64,000 nt of DNA from CAIKZZ01 sp035604595 (GCA_035604595.1 DATNIE010000008.1:124001-188000); one strand, 5' to 3'. Positions 19,499-29,570 are shown, numbered from the stretch's first letter. Numbers and translations are program-made. Notes: a model not told the origin generated them from the sequence alone.

Positions 19499-22400
19499 AT
19501 CTGCCGTCGCTGTGTATCCAGCGCCCCGTCGCAACGACGCTGCTGACGATCGGTATTGCGCTCGCCGGCGCATTCGCGTACTTGAAGCTGGCGGTGTCGC
19601 CACTGCCGCAGGTCGATTTTCCGACGATCTCGGTGTCCGCCCAGCTGCCCGGTGCCAGCCCCGATACCGTAGCTACCAGCGTCGCCGCCCCACTCGAGCG
19701 CTACCTGGGGCGCATCGCTGACGTCACCGAGATGACCTCGTCCAGCGCGACGGGTCAGGCGCGCGTGACCCTGCAGTTCGATCTGAACCGTGACATCGAT
19801 GGCGCTGCGCGTGACGTGCAGGCGGCGATAAACGCGGCCCAGGCGGACCTGTCCACCAGTCTCGTCACCAATCCGACCTATAGAAAGCTGAATCCTTCCG
19901 ACGCGCCGATCATCGTACTGGCGCTAACCTCGCAGACGATGACGCGCGGCCAGCTTTATGACGCAGCGAGCAACGTGCTGCAGCAGCGCCTTTCACAGCT
20001 CGATGGAATCGGGCAGGTGATAATCGGCGGTTCGACATTGCCTGCCGTCCGCGTCGAGTTGAACGCGCAGGCGATGTTCAAGTACGGAATCGGGCTCGAG
20101 GATGTCCGTGCGGCGCTTGCATCGGCCAACGCGAACAGCCCCAAGGGCGCGATCCTGGACAACGGGCGACGCTTCCAGGTCTACACCAATGACCAGGCCA
20201 ACCACGCGGCTGACTACCGGCCGCTGGTAGTCGCCTACCGCAACGGCGCCGCCGTCCAGCTCACGGACATCGCCGACGTCGTCGACTCGGTGCAGGACCT
20301 GCGTAACGCCGGAATCGCCAACGGCGAAGCGGCCATCCTGATAATCGTGTTCCGCCAGCCCGGCGCGAACATCATCGAGACCGTCGACAGCATCAAGGCG
20401 GAGCTGCCGCACCTGCAGTCGGCGTTACCGAATTCGATTCGAATCTCTCTTGCGGCCGACCGCAGCCAGACCATACGTGCCTCGCTGAACGATACCAAAT
20501 GGACGCTGATGCTCGCGGTCATTCTGGTTACGGCGGTCGTGTTCGCCGCACTCGGCAATCCGCGGGCGGCGATCATCCCGGCGGTCGTCGTGCCGGTCTC
20601 CATCATCGGCACCTTCGGCGGCATGTACTTGCTCGGTTTCAGCTTGAACAACCTGTCGCTGATGGCGCTCACGATCGCCACCGGTTTCGTGGTCGACGAC
20701 GCGATCGTCGTGCTCGAGAACATCTCGCGTTATATCGAGCAGGGCATGTCGCAGCGCGAAGCGGCGCGCCGCGGCGCGCGGGAAGTCGCTTTTACGGTTG
20801 TGTCCATCAGCGTGTCGCTGATCGCGGTGTTTATCCCCATCCTGCTGATGGGAGGGATCGTCGGCCGCCTGTTTCGTGAATTCACGCTGACGCTGACGCT
20901 GGCGATCGTCATTTCCCTGTTCATATCTCTGACGACCACGCCGATGATGTGTGCGTTCGTGCTCCGGCCTGCGGCGGGGGCCGCGGATAGACCGCGGCGT
21001 CGCTCTTGGTACGAGCGAGTAGTGGGCGGCTACGAACGCTCACTGCGCTGGGCGCTGCGGCACACCGGCCTGGTGATGCTCGTATGGCTGACGACCATCG
21101 TCGTTTACATCGTGCTGTTCTTCTTTATCCCGAAAGGGTTCTTTCCGCAGGAAGACAGTGGCCAGCTCACCGGCGGCATCGTCGCGGACCAGAGCATCTC
21201 TTTTTCGCGGATGCGGGACAAGCTGCAACAGCTGACTGCGATCGTGCAGAAGGATCCTGCGGTTCAGAGCGTGGTGGGCTTTACCGGGACCGGCAGCGGC
21301 GGGGGGGCCGGTTCGACAAATACCGGCTCGGTTTTCGTGATGCTCAAGCCACTCGCGGACCGAAAGATCAGCGCCGACCGCGTGATTGCCCGGCTGCGCA
21401 GTGGTCTCAGCGGTGTGCCCGGCGGGCGTCTGTTCCTGCAGACCGTTCAGGACGTACGGGTCGGCGGCCGACAGTCGAACGCCCAGTATCAATTTTCTTT
21501 GCTCGGCGATACCAGTGCCGAGATCTATCAGTGGGCGCCCAAGTTGCTGACGGTCTTGCAGCGCAGTCCGGACCTGGCCGACGTGAACTCCGACCAGCAG
21601 CAGAAAGGGCTGGAGACTGATCTGGTCGTCGATCGGGACACTGCCACGCGGCTCGGCATCACGACCAGTCAGATCGACAACACCTTATATGACGCTTTCG
21701 GGCAACGCCAGGTGTCGACGATCTACAGTGCACTCAATCAGTACCACGTGGTGATGGAAGTGGATCCACGGACGTGGCAATCGCCGCAGACGCTGAACAA
21801 CATTTTCATCAGTACCGCCGGCGGGGCGGTCGGCGCGACGGCGGCGAGCAACGCTGTGGGGAGCACGTTTCTCACGACGGCGACCTCGGCCGCCGGAACG
21901 GTCACCAGCGGCAGCAGCGTCGCCGCGGAAAATGCGGCGATAAACGCAATCGCCAACTCCGGGCGCGGCGTGACCTCAACCGGCGCGGCGGTCAGCACGA
22001 CGCGGGAGAACATGATTCCGCTCGCAGCGGTTGCGCACTTCGCGCCCGGCAATACGCCATTGTCGGTGAATCACCAGGGACTTTTTGTAGCAACCACGCT
22101 TTCCTACAACCTTCCGCCGGGCAAGTCGCTGAGCGATGCGACCGCGGCGATCCAGAAGGCGATGACCGCCCTGCACATGCCGCCGTCAATACACGGGACG
22201 TTCGCTGGTACCGCGCAGTTGTTCCAGCAGTCGCTCGACAACGAAAAGACCCTGATACTGGTGGCGCTACTTGCTGTCTACATCGTCTTGGGTATTCTGT
22301 ATGAGAGTTTCATACACCCGATCACGATCCTGTCAACGCTGCCGCCGGCGGGGATCGGCGCATTGATCGGACTGATTCTGTTCAACACGGAATTCACGAT

Positions 22401-22797
22401 CATCGCAATGATCGGCTTGATCCTGCTGATCGGAATTGTGAAGAAAAACGCCATCATGATGATCGACTTTGCACTGGCGGCCGAGCGCACGCAGGGCTTG
22501 GGCCCCGAACAGGCCATCACCCAGGCGTGCCTGTTGCGCTTTCGCCCGATCATGATGACGACGCTGGCGGCGATGCTGGGTGCAGTACCGTTGACGCTGA
22601 ACCTGGGGACCGGCTCCGAGTTGCGCCAGCCGCTCGGTATCTCCATCGTCGGCGGACTGATCATGAGCCAGCTGCTGACGCTGTACACGACGCCGGTGCT
22701 GTATCTGTGCATGGAACGCTTGCGGCTGTGGACTACACGCAACTGGCGGCGGCTGTTTCCGCCTCGGCTGACCCTTTCCTGGGAGCCGCGTACATGA
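19495..22797 (+). CDS. mdtC: RND multidrug efflux permease (MdtC-like)
   Basis: This second RND permease (1100 residues) starts at ATG 19495, inside the mdtB-like stop (ATGA). It begins MNLPSLCIQRPVATTLLTIG, carries the proton-relay pair in GFVVDDAIVVLENIS, and has the second-half GILYESFIHPITILSTLPPAG segment. It is longer than E. coli MdtC mainly because of an Ala/Ser/Thr/Gly-rich insertion of roughly 55 residues in the second porter region, after NNIFISTAGG and before ENMIPLAAVAHF. Similar inserts occur in some proteobacterial homologues, as far as I recall. It likely forms an MdtB2C-type heterotrimer with the preceding protein. Confidence 0.93.
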   Translation: MNLPSLCIQRPVATTLLTIGIALAGAFAYLKLAVSPLPQVDFPTISVSAQLPGASPDTVATSVAAPLERYLGRIADVTEMTSSSATGQARVTLQFDLNRDIDGAARDVQAAINAAQADLSTSLVTNPTYRKLNPSDAPIIVLALTSQTMTRGQLYDAASNVLQQRLSQLDGIGQVIIGGSTLPAVRVELNAQAMFKYGIGLEDVRAALASANANSPKGAILDNGRRFQVYTNDQANHAADYRPLVVAYRNGAAVQLTDIADVVDSVQDLRNAGIANGEAAILIIVFRQPGANIIETVDSIKAELPHLQSALPNSIRISLAADRSQTIRASLNDTKWTLMLAVILVTAVVFAALGNPRAAIIPAVVVPVSIIGTFGGMYLLGFSLNNLSLMALTIATGFVVDDAIVVLENISRYIEQGMSQREAARRGAREVAFTVVSISVSLIAVFIPILLMGGIVGRLFREFTLTLTLAIVISLFISLTTTPMMCAFVLRPAAGAADRPRRRSWYERVVGGYERSLRWALRHTGLVMLVWLTTIVVYIVLFFFIPKGFFPQEDSGQLTGGIVADQSISFSRMRDKLQQLTAIVQKDPAVQSVVGFTGTGSGGGAGSTNTGSVFVMLKPLADRKISADRVIARLRSGLSGVPGGRLFLQTVQDVRVGGRQSNAQYQFSLLGDTSAEIYQWAPKLLTVLQRSPDLADVNSDQQQKGLETDLVVDRDTATRLGITTSQIDNTLYDAFGQRQVSTIYSALNQYHVVMEVDPRTWQSPQTLNNIFISTAGGAVGATAASNAVGSTFLTTATSAAGTVTSGSSVAAENAAINAIANSGRGVTSTGAAVSTTRENMIPLAAVAHFAPGNTPLSVNHQGLFVATTLSYNLPPGKSLSDATAAIQKAMTALHMPPSIHGTFAGTAQLFQQSLDNEKTLILVALLAVYIVLGILYESFIHPITILSTLPPAGIGALIGLILFNTEFTIIAMIGLILLIGIVKKNAIMMIDFALAAERTQGLGPEQAITQACLLRFRPIMMTTLAAMLGAVPLTLNLGTGSELRQPLGISIVGGLIMSQLLTLYTTPVLYLCMERLRLWTTRNWRRLFPPRLTLSWEPRT

Positions 22798-24221
22798 GAC
22801 CGAGCAACGTGCTGCTGGTCGCGACGATGGCAGTTGCCGTCGTTGCCGCCGGATGTGCGATCGGACCGAACTATCACCGTCCGTCGGCTCCGACGCCACA
22901 GGAATACAGCGAGCTCGGTGGCTGGAAACCGATTACGCCGAAGGACACTCTCGACCGCGGGGCCTGGTGGTCGGTGTACGGCGATCCTGATCTAGATCGG
23001 CTGGAGACACAGGTCAGCATCTCCAACCAGAACGTCAAGGCCTACGAAGCGCAATACGCTCAGGCCCTGGCGCTGGTGCGCGTGGTGCGCTCGGAGCTAT
23101 TTCCGAGTATCGGTGTCAATGGCCAGGCGACGCGCGGTCGCAGTGCGTCTGCTGGACTGGCGACCGGGGCGCCGGCCACCGCCGGCGGCGTGACCAACGC
23201 CTTTCAGGCCGACGGCACGGCGAGCTGGACACTCGATGTGTGGGGCAGCATCCGCCGGCAGCTGGAGAGCCAGAAGGCTGCCGCCCAGGTGAGCGGAGCG
23301 GACCTGGCTAACGCGCTGCTGTCTGCGCAGGCAACGCTGGCAAGCGACTACTTCAGCCTGCGCGCAGCCGATGCGCTGACCGACATCCTCGCCGAATCGG
23401 TGACCGGGTACGAGCGCACGGCGCAGATCACGGAGAACCAGTACCACTTTGGTACGGCATCGCGCGGCGATTTCATGGCCGCGCGTGCCCAGGTAGAAGC
23501 CACCCGCGCGCAACTGATCGCGCTGCGCCAGACCCGCGGGCAGTACGAGCACGCAATAGCCGTGCTGACGGGTGCGCTTCCGTCGGGATTTACGATTGCA
23601 CACGGCGGACTTGCGGTGCCGGTCCCGGTCGTTCCGGTCGGCGTGCCCTCGGCGCTGCTCGAGCGCAATCCGTCCATCGCCGCGGCCGAAAGACAGATGC
23701 AGTCGCAGAGCGCGCTGATTGGCGTGGCCGAGGCGGCATTCTTTCCGGACGTTACGCTGTCCGGCCTAGTCGGCTTCGCGAGCAGTACCATGTCGCATCT
23801 CGTCAGCGCCCCCAATCGGGTGTGGTCTGCGAGTGGTACCGTGGCCGGGACGGTTTTGGACGTCGGCGGCAAAGTAGGTGCCGTCGCCGCAGCGCGCGCG
23901 GGCTATGCCCAGGCGGTCGCCAACTATAGACAGACCGTGCTGTCGACGTTCCAGACCGTCGAGGACCAGCTGCTCGCTCTGCATACGCTTCAGGATGAGG
24001 CAGTAGCCGCCAAGGCCGCCGTCGACGCGGCGCAGGAAGCCGCCGACGTGGCGCTCAATGAATACAAGGCGGGCACGGTCATCTTCACAACCGTGATCGT
24101 CGCCAACCAGACGTATCTCGCGGACCGCCAGGCGCTGCTCACCATCCAGCAGAATCGCCTGCTAGCGAGCGTCGCGCTGATCCAGGTCCTGGGCGGCGGC
24201 TGGGAGAGCCCCAGGGGCTGA
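22794..24221 (+). CDS. RND efflux outer membrane lipoprotein (NodT/OprM family)
   Basis: This 475-residue outer membrane channel of the TolC superfamily has a signal peptide with a lipobox ending AAGC (Cys21), followed by AIGPNYHRPSAP, the usual start of mature NodT/OprM proteins. Two OEP repeats follow, with NQNVKAYEAQYAQALA in the first and the TVIFTTVIVANQTYLADRQALL coiled-coil end in the second. It completes the tripartite pump encoded by the three genes upstream. ATG 22794 overlaps the mdtC-like stop. A longer frame from 22527 re-reads the permease gene. Confidence 0.92.
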   Translation: MRPSNVLLVATMAVAVVAAGCAIGPNYHRPSAPTPQEYSELGGWKPITPKDTLDRGAWWSVYGDPDLDRLETQVSISNQNVKAYEAQYAQALALVRVVRSELFPSIGVNGQATRGRSASAGLATGAPATAGGVTNAFQADGTASWTLDVWGSIRRQLESQKAAAQVSGADLANALLSAQATLASDYFSLRAADALTDILAESVTGYERTAQITENQYHFGTASRGDFMAARAQVEATRAQLIALRQTRGQYEHAIAVLTGALPSGFTIAHGGLAVPVPVVPVGVPSALLERNPSIAAAERQMQSQSALIGVAEAAFFPDVTLSGLVGFASSTMSHLVSAPNRVWSASGTVAGTVLDVGGKVGAVAAARAGYAQAVANYRQTVLSTFQTVEDQLLALHTLQDEAVAAKAAVDAAQEAADVALNEYKAGTVIFTTVIVANQTYLADRQALLTIQQNRLLASVALIQVLGGGWESPRG

Positions 24222-24259
24222 CCTCGGCGAGTGCTGCCGGCAGGACAGACGGCCGCGCC

Positions 24260-26443
24260 TCACAAGGGCTCGAGGTTGGCGTACGCGAGCATCAACACCT
24301 TGCGCCCGAGCCGCTCGAAATTCACTTCGACCTGCGCACCTTGGCCCTGGCCGTCGAGTCGCAGCACAACGCCCTCGCCAAAACGCCCGTGCCGTACGCG
24401 CTGGCCGAGTCGCATACCCGAGGTGTTCTCCGGATCCTGATAGCGGGCCACGGCAGGATTGCCGGCGCCGTGCCGGCCCGTGTAAACGGGCCTCGATACC
24501 TGCACCCGCGGCCGGACCTCCTCGATCAGCGCCGGGGGCACCTCGGCGATGAATCGCGACGGCGCGCCGAACTGATCGACGCCGTGCAGTCGGCGCTGCT
24601 CGGCATAGGTCAAGTACAGCCGGCGCATCGCCCGCGTGACGCCGACGTAGGCGAGACGGCGCTCCTCCTCGAGCCCGCCGATGTCGGTGACCGATCGCTG
24701 GTGGGGGAACAGCCCGTCCTCCAGGCCGCACAGGAAGACGACGGGGAACTCGAGCCCCTTGGCCGAGTGCAGCGTCATCATCTGCACGCTGTCTTCCCAC
24801 TCGCTCGCCTGGCCTTCACCGCTCTCGAGCGCCGCATGCGCGAGGAACGACTCGAGCGGCGGCAGGTCCGAACCCTCCTCGACGGAGTAACCGCGCGCCG
24901 CCGACACCAGCTCCTCCAGGTTCTCGATCCGGGCCTCGCCGCGCTCGCCCTTATCCTTGCGATAGTGATCGAGGAGTCCCGAGGCTGCGATTACCCGGTC
25001 CACCTGCTCGTGCAGCGGCAGGCCGGCAATCTCCCTGGCGAGACGCTCGATCAGCGCAAGGAACCCGTGCATCGCTTGTGCGCCCTTCGGTCCCAGCGCG
25101 CCGCCGGCGACCATCGCTCCGGCCGCTTCCCACAGCGAAGTGGCCTGGGCGCGCGCGTAGGAGCGCAGGAGCTCGAGACTCCTGGCGCCTATCCCGCGCG
25201 TCGGCAGGTTCACAACGCGTTCGAAGGACGAGTCGTCGAGCCGGCTCGAGACGAGCCTCAGGTAGGCGAGCGCGTCCTTGACCTCGGCGCGCTCGAAGAA
25301 TCGCAGACCCCCGTAGACGCGGTACGGAATCCGCGCCACCAGCAATGCTTCCTCCAGCACTCGCGACTGGGCGTTCGAACGGTACAGCACGCCGCAATGC
25401 TGGCGCTGCCCGCCCTGCCGCACCCAGTCGCGAATGCGGTCGACGACGAAATCGGCCTCGTCCCGCTCGTTGAAAGCCGCGTACAGGTGAATCGGTTCGC
25501 CAGGCTCGCCGGCGGTCCAGAGCGTCTTGCCCATGCGCGAGGTGTTGTTCGCAATGAGCGCATTCGCGGCATTGAGGATCGTCGCGGTCGACCGGTAGTT
25601 CTGCTCGAGGCGGAATACCGTCGTGCCGGGGAAGTCGCGCTGGAACTTGCGGATGTTCTCGACGCGCGCCCCGCGCCAGCCGTAGATCGACTGGTCGTCG
25701 TCGCCGACGACGAACGGCAGGCTATCGGGACCGGCCAGCAGCCGCACCCACTGATACTGGATGGCGTTCGTGTCCTGGAACTCGTCGACCAGTACGTTGC
25801 GGAAACGGCGCCGGTAGTGGGCGAGCAGCGCCGGCTGGTCGCGCCACAGCTCGAACGATCGCAACAGCAGCTCGGCGAAATCGACGACCCCGGTCCGGCG
25901 GCAGGCGTCCTCGTACGCGGCGTAGACGCTGATCATCACGCGCCGGGTTGAATCACCCTCGTCGGCGAGCGTGCCCGGCCGCCGGCCCTCGTCCTTCTGG
26001 GCGTTGATGAAGTACTGCAGATCCTTCGGCAACCAGCGCGTGTCGTCCAGCTCGAGCGCGCGCACCACCTTCTTGACGACCCGCAGCTGGTCCTCCGCAT
26101 CGAGGATCTGGAATGTCTGCGGCAAACCCGCCTCGCGCCAGTGCAGGCGCAGCAGGCGATGGGCCAGGCCGTGAAATGTACCGATCCAGAGCGCTCCCCC
26201 GGGCGTGCCGAGCAAGGCCTCGATGCGCCCGCGCATCTCGCCAGCCGCCTTGTTGGTGAAGGTCACGGCCAGGATCGAGTGCGGCGATACGCCCTGCTGG
26301 GAGATCAGCCACGCCACGCGGTGTACGAGCACTCGCGTCTTGCCACTGCCGGCCCCGGCCAGCACGAGCATCGGGCCAGGCGGCGCCACCACGACAGCGC
26401 GCTGCGCCTCGTTGAGGTCTTCGAGCAAGGCTTCGGGATTCAC
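24260..26443 (-). CDS. uvrD: DNA helicase II UvrD
   Basis: This 727-residue superfamily 1A helicase acts in nucleotide excision and mismatch repair. It shows Walker A (LAGAGSGKTRVL), motif II (LVDEFQDTNAIQY), motif III (VVGDDDQSIYGWRGA), motif IV (LEQNYRSTATILN), motif V (MTLHSAKGLEFPVVFL) and motif VI (AYVGVTRAM). The C-terminal RVRHGRFGEGVV stretch is the Tudor-like RNA polymerase-binding domain typical of UvrD. The start is GTG 26443, 10 bp after the perM-like gene on the same strand, so both are likely co-transcribed. It converges with the efflux operon. Confidence 0.95.
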   Translation of the reverse strand: MNPEALLEDLNEAQRAVVVAPPGPMLVLAGAGSGKTRVLVHRVAWLISQQGVSPHSILAVTFTNKAAGEMRGRIEALLGTPGGALWIGTFHGLAHRLLRLHWREAGLPQTFQILDAEDQLRVVKKVVRALELDDTRWLPKDLQYFINAQKDEGRRPGTLADEGDSTRRVMISVYAAYEDACRRTGVVDFAELLLRSFELWRDQPALLAHYRRRFRNVLVDEFQDTNAIQYQWVRLLAGPDSLPFVVGDDDQSIYGWRGARVENIRKFQRDFPGTTVFRLEQNYRSTATILNAANALIANNTSRMGKTLWTAGEPGEPIHLYAAFNERDEADFVVDRIRDWVRQGGQRQHCGVLYRSNAQSRVLEEALLVARIPYRVYGGLRFFERAEVKDALAYLRLVSSRLDDSSFERVVNLPTRGIGARSLELLRSYARAQATSLWEAAGAMVAGGALGPKGAQAMHGFLALIERLAREIAGLPLHEQVDRVIAASGLLDHYRKDKGERGEARIENLEELVSAARGYSVEEGSDLPPLESFLAHAALESGEGQASEWEDSVQMMTLHSAKGLEFPVVFLCGLEDGLFPHQRSVTDIGGLEEERRLAYVGVTRAMRRLYLTYAEQRRLHGVDQFGAPSRFIAEVPPALIEEVRPRVQVSRPVYTGRHGAGNPAVARYQDPENTSGMRLGQRVRHGRFGEGVVLRLDGQGQGAQVEVNFERLGRKVLMLAYANLEPL

Positions 26444-26453
26444 GTACGCGATC

Positions 26454-27536
26454 CTATCGGCTCGCGAGCGAGACGTCCGCGAAGCGCACCAGCACGATCG
26501 CCATCGATATCAACAACGGGCCGAGGAACATGCCGACCAGGCCGAAGGCGGCGAGTCCGCCGAGTACTCCGACGAACACCGCGAGCGTCGGTACCTGGGT
26601 GCGCCCGGAGATCAGCAGCGGTCGCAGCAGGTTGTCCGCCACGCCGACGATGATCACGCCCCACAGGAGCAGAAAGACGCCCGCACCGACGCGCCCGATG
26701 GTGAACAGCCACATGGCTGCGGGACCCCAGACGAAGGCCGTGCCGCCGACCGGCAGCACCGACAGCACCGCGGCCAGCGCGCCGAACACCACCGGGGACG
26801 GCAAGCCGACGAGTTCGAAGGCGACCGTCACCGACAGGCCCTGCAGCGCCGAGGTCACGAGCGTTCCGAACACGACCGCACGGGTCACATTTCCGATATG
26901 CGCGGCGAGCTCCGCCCTGCGGTTCGCAGCCAGCGGCACGAGTCCAAGAGCCGCGTCGAGCATTGCGACGCCGTCGCGGAGCAGGAAAAACAGCAGGAAC
27001 AGCATCAGCGTAAAATTGACGACGGTGCCGACCGCGCCGAGGAACGCCTGGCCACCGAGCGCGGCGAGCGGCTCGAGCAGGTGCTCGGCGCCGCTGGCGA
27101 TCCAGCCGCGCAACTGGTCTGCCGACACAGCGAGGTGCTGCTGCAGCCACACGAGCACGTCCTGCGCGGCAGGCAGCCGCGCGAGGTCCTGAACGCTGCC
27201 GATCTTGAGGTCGGTCACCAGCTTTTGCAGGCTGGCCACCAACAGCGCCGCCTCCGAGGCGAACGCGCCGCCGACGATGGTCAGCGGTCCGACGAACACG
27301 AGGAAGGTAAGGACCGTCAGCAGGCCCGCGGCGAGCCCCGCACGCTGCCGGCACAGGCGCGTGAGCCGGACCTGCAGCGGGTGCATCAGGAACGCGAGCA
27401 CGACCGCCCAGGCGAGCGGTGCGAGGAACGGCTCGAGGACGCGATACAGCAGTATCGCGAGTATCACCACGACCGCGACCGCGAACGTCCGCCGGTAGAA
27501 CGTCAGCGCCGCCTCGCCGGGCGGGGGAGCCGTCAT
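26454..27536 (-). CDS. AI-2E/PerM family membrane protein
   Basis: This protein of about 360 residues matches the PF01594 family (PerM, TqsA, YdiK). It has an N-terminal helix pair (TFAVAVVVILAILLYRVLEPFLAPLAWAV in part), a central soluble helical region, and the conserved GTVVNFTLMLFLLFFLLRDG and VWGPAAMWLF segments with seven or eight helices. Members export small molecules or act as sodium/proton antiporters; the substrate here is unknown. ATG 27536 (MTAPPPGEA) is preferred to the 399-codon version, whose leader is non-conserved. It is divergent from ackA-pduL, with a spacer of 70 to 90 bp that must carry both promoters. Confidence 0.85.
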   Translation of the reverse strand: MTAPPPGEAALTFYRRTFAVAVVVILAILLYRVLEPFLAPLAWAVVLAFLMHPLQVRLTRLCRQRAGLAAGLLTVLTFLVFVGPLTIVGGAFASEAALLVASLQKLVTDLKIGSVQDLARLPAAQDVLVWLQQHLAVSADQLRGWIASGAEHLLEPLAALGGQAFLGAVGTVVNFTLMLFLLFFLLRDGVAMLDAALGLVPLAANRRAELAAHIGNVTRAVVFGTLVTSALQGLSVTVAFELVGLPSPVVFGALAAVLSVLPVGGTAFVWGPAAMWLFTIGRVGAGVFLLLWGVIIVGVADNLLRPLLISGRTQVPTLAVFVGVLGGLAAFGLVGMFLGPLLISMAIVLVRFADVSLASR

Positions 27537-27627
27537 CGTGGCTGTCCTCGATGGAGACGATGGGAGCGCGATGCTAGCATCCGCAGGGTCTGCAAGAGAG
27601 ATACTGATGCGGGGAGCGCGCTGCTGC

Positions 27628-29427
27628 ATGTCTGCGCCAGTCCTGGTTTTCAACTACGGCAGCTCCTCGCTGAAGGTGGCGGTGGTCGGTGAGGATGGCC
27701 GCCATCTGACCGACGTGCGTCTCACCGGCCTCGGCCCCGGTGCGCGGCTGTCGATCGGCGGTGCCGAACGGCCTGTTGCGCCGCCCGATACGACGGCAGC
27801 CGCGCACCTCGCACTCGATGAACTCGAGACGTGCGGCGCGCTTGGCGCCGGCTTGGCGGGCGTCGGCCACCGGGTGGCGCACGGCGGCGAGCGATTCACG
27901 GTTCCGGTGCTGATCGATGCCGGCGTCGAGTCGGCGATCGCGGCGCTCGCACCGCTCTCCCCGCTGCACAATCCGGCCGCGCTCGCCACCATCCGGGCGG
28001 CGCGCGCCCGCCTGCCGGCGCCGGCCCACGTCGCTGTATTTGACACCGCCTTTCACACCACGCTGCCACGCCGGTCGCGCGAGTACGCACTGCCGGCCGC
28101 GGTACGCTCGCGGCTCGGCATCCGGCGCTACGGGTTTCACGGCACCAGTCATGCGTTCGTGGCGGGCGTCGCGGCCGACTGGCTCGGCGCCGACTTGCGG
28201 CGCCTGCGGCTGATCAGCTGTCATCTCGGGAGCGGCGCCAGCGTCGCGGCGATCGAGTTCGGCCGCAGCGTCGACACCAGTATGGGGCTCACCCCGCTCG
28301 AAGGGCTGGTGATGGCGACGCGGCCCGGTGACTTGGACCCAGGCATCATGCTGGCGCTGCTGCGCAGCGGGATGTCGCTCGAGGATCTCGAGCGGCTGCT
28401 CAACGAGGAGTCGGGGCTCCTCGGACTCGCCGGCACCGGCGACATGCGCGAGGTCGAGCAGCGTGCCGCCGCCGGCGACGACCCGTGCCGGCTCGCGCTC
28501 CTTGTCTATGCGCACCGTCTGAGGAAGTACGTCGGCGCCTACGCCGCCGTCATGGGCGGCGTGGACGCGATCGTGTTCACCGGTGGGGTCGGCGAGCACA
28601 GTGCGGTGGTGCGCCACCGCGTCGCGCAGCGCCTCGAGTTCCTGGGCGCCGAGCTCGACGAGGACCGCAATCGCGATGCAAGCGTCGGACCCGAGCACCG
28701 TGTCGCGGAGATCTCGGTCGAGCGGGCACGCTGTCCGCTGCTGGTCGTCGCGACCGACGAGGAGTACGCCATCGCACGCGCGACGCGGACCTTGCTGTCC
28801 CGCGGCCAGGCGCCGAGCGTGGCGCGCACCGTGCCGATCTCCATCTCGGCGCGCCACGTACACCTCACGCCGGAGAGTGTCGGCGCCCTGTTCGGAGCAG
28901 GACATCGGCTGACGGCGCTGAAGCCGATCTCGCAGCCCGGCCAGTTTGCCGCTGCCGAGACCGTGACTCTCGTCGGGCCGCGTGGCCGCATCGAGCATGT
29001 ACGCATCGTTGGCCCGGAGCGCACGGCCGACCAGGTCGAGATCGCGCGTACCGACGAGTTCGTGCTGGGTGTCGATGCGCCGGTGCGCGAGTCGGGCGAC
29101 CTGCAGCACACGCCCGGTATCCGTATCGAGGGGCCGTCTGGCGCGATCACCTTGAAGCAAGGCGTCATTTGCGCGCTGCGGCACATCCACATGGCACCCG
29201 CCGATGCGGTGGCGTTCGGTGTCAAGGACGGCGATCTCGTCGACGTACGCGTCGACAGCAGTGGCCGGCAGCTGACTTTCGGGGATGTGGTCATCCGGGT
29301 CCGCGAGGACTTCGTGCTCGAAATGCACGTCGACACCGATGAGGGCAATGCCGCCGCGCTCGCGGCCGTCGGCAACGGCGTGCTGACGTCGGTACAGGGA
29401 GCCACGGGGCTGTTGCAACGCCGCTGA
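27628..29427 (+). CDS. Acetate kinase fused to PduL-type phosphotransacylase
   Basis: This is one continuous frame of 599 residues. Residues 1-393 or so are an AckA-type kinase: VFNYGSSSLKVAVV, VGHRVAHGG, VAVFDTAFHTTLP, RRYGFHGTSHAF, VDTSMGLTPLEGLVM and the ATDEEYAIA end. Residues 400-599 are a PduL/PTAC phosphotransacylase: SARHVHLTPE (His410, His412), the VEIARTDEFVLG segment (Glu471), RHIHMAP (His519, His521) and EMHVDTDEGNAA (His567), which cover the expected zinc ligands. Together they would interconvert acyl-CoA, acyl phosphate and the free acid with ATP formation. ATG 27628 (GGGGAG 11 nt upstream) fits AckA; ATG 27607 is an in-frame alternative. Acetate or propionate may be the substrate. 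The fused order kinase-PduL is unusual. Confidence 0.92.
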   Translation: MSAPVLVFNYGSSSLKVAVVGEDGRHLTDVRLTGLGPGARLSIGGAERPVAPPDTTAAAHLALDELETCGALGAGLAGVGHRVAHGGERFTVPVLIDAGVESAIAALAPLSPLHNPAALATIRAARARLPAPAHVAVFDTAFHTTLPRRSREYALPAAVRSRLGIRRYGFHGTSHAFVAGVAADWLGADLRRLRLISCHLGSGASVAAIEFGRSVDTSMGLTPLEGLVMATRPGDLDPGIMLALLRSGMSLEDLERLLNEESGLLGLAGTGDMREVEQRAAAGDDPCRLALLVYAHRLRKYVGAYAAVMGGVDAIVFTGGVGEHSAVVRHRVAQRLEFLGAELDEDRNRDASVGPEHRVAEISVERARCPLLVVATDEEYAIARATRTLLSRGQAPSVARTVPISISARHVHLTPESVGALFGAGHRLTALKPISQPGQFAAAETVTLVGPRGRIEHVRIVGPERTADQVEIARTDEFVLGVDAPVRESGDLQHTPGIRIEGPSGAITLKQGVICALRHIHMAPADAVAFGVKDGDLVDVRVDSSGRQLTFGDVVIRVREDFVLEMHVDTDEGNAAALAAVGNGVLTSVQGATGLLQRR

Positions 29428-29570
29428 GCGTCAGCAGAGTCCGCACGCATCGGGAGCCGGCGACCGACGGATCGCGCGTTGGCCGATGACTGCGGCGGCT
29501 CGCCGCAGCGCCTGCCCGCGTGCCGCCGCGCGGTTGCTTCGCGATCGAGGACCTGCGGACCGGGATGCGG

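Noticed and set aside
27574..29418. A 614-codon antisense frame opposite the AckA-PduL gene
   Set aside because: Same composition artefact. The plus strand carries two complete enzyme domains over the same bases.
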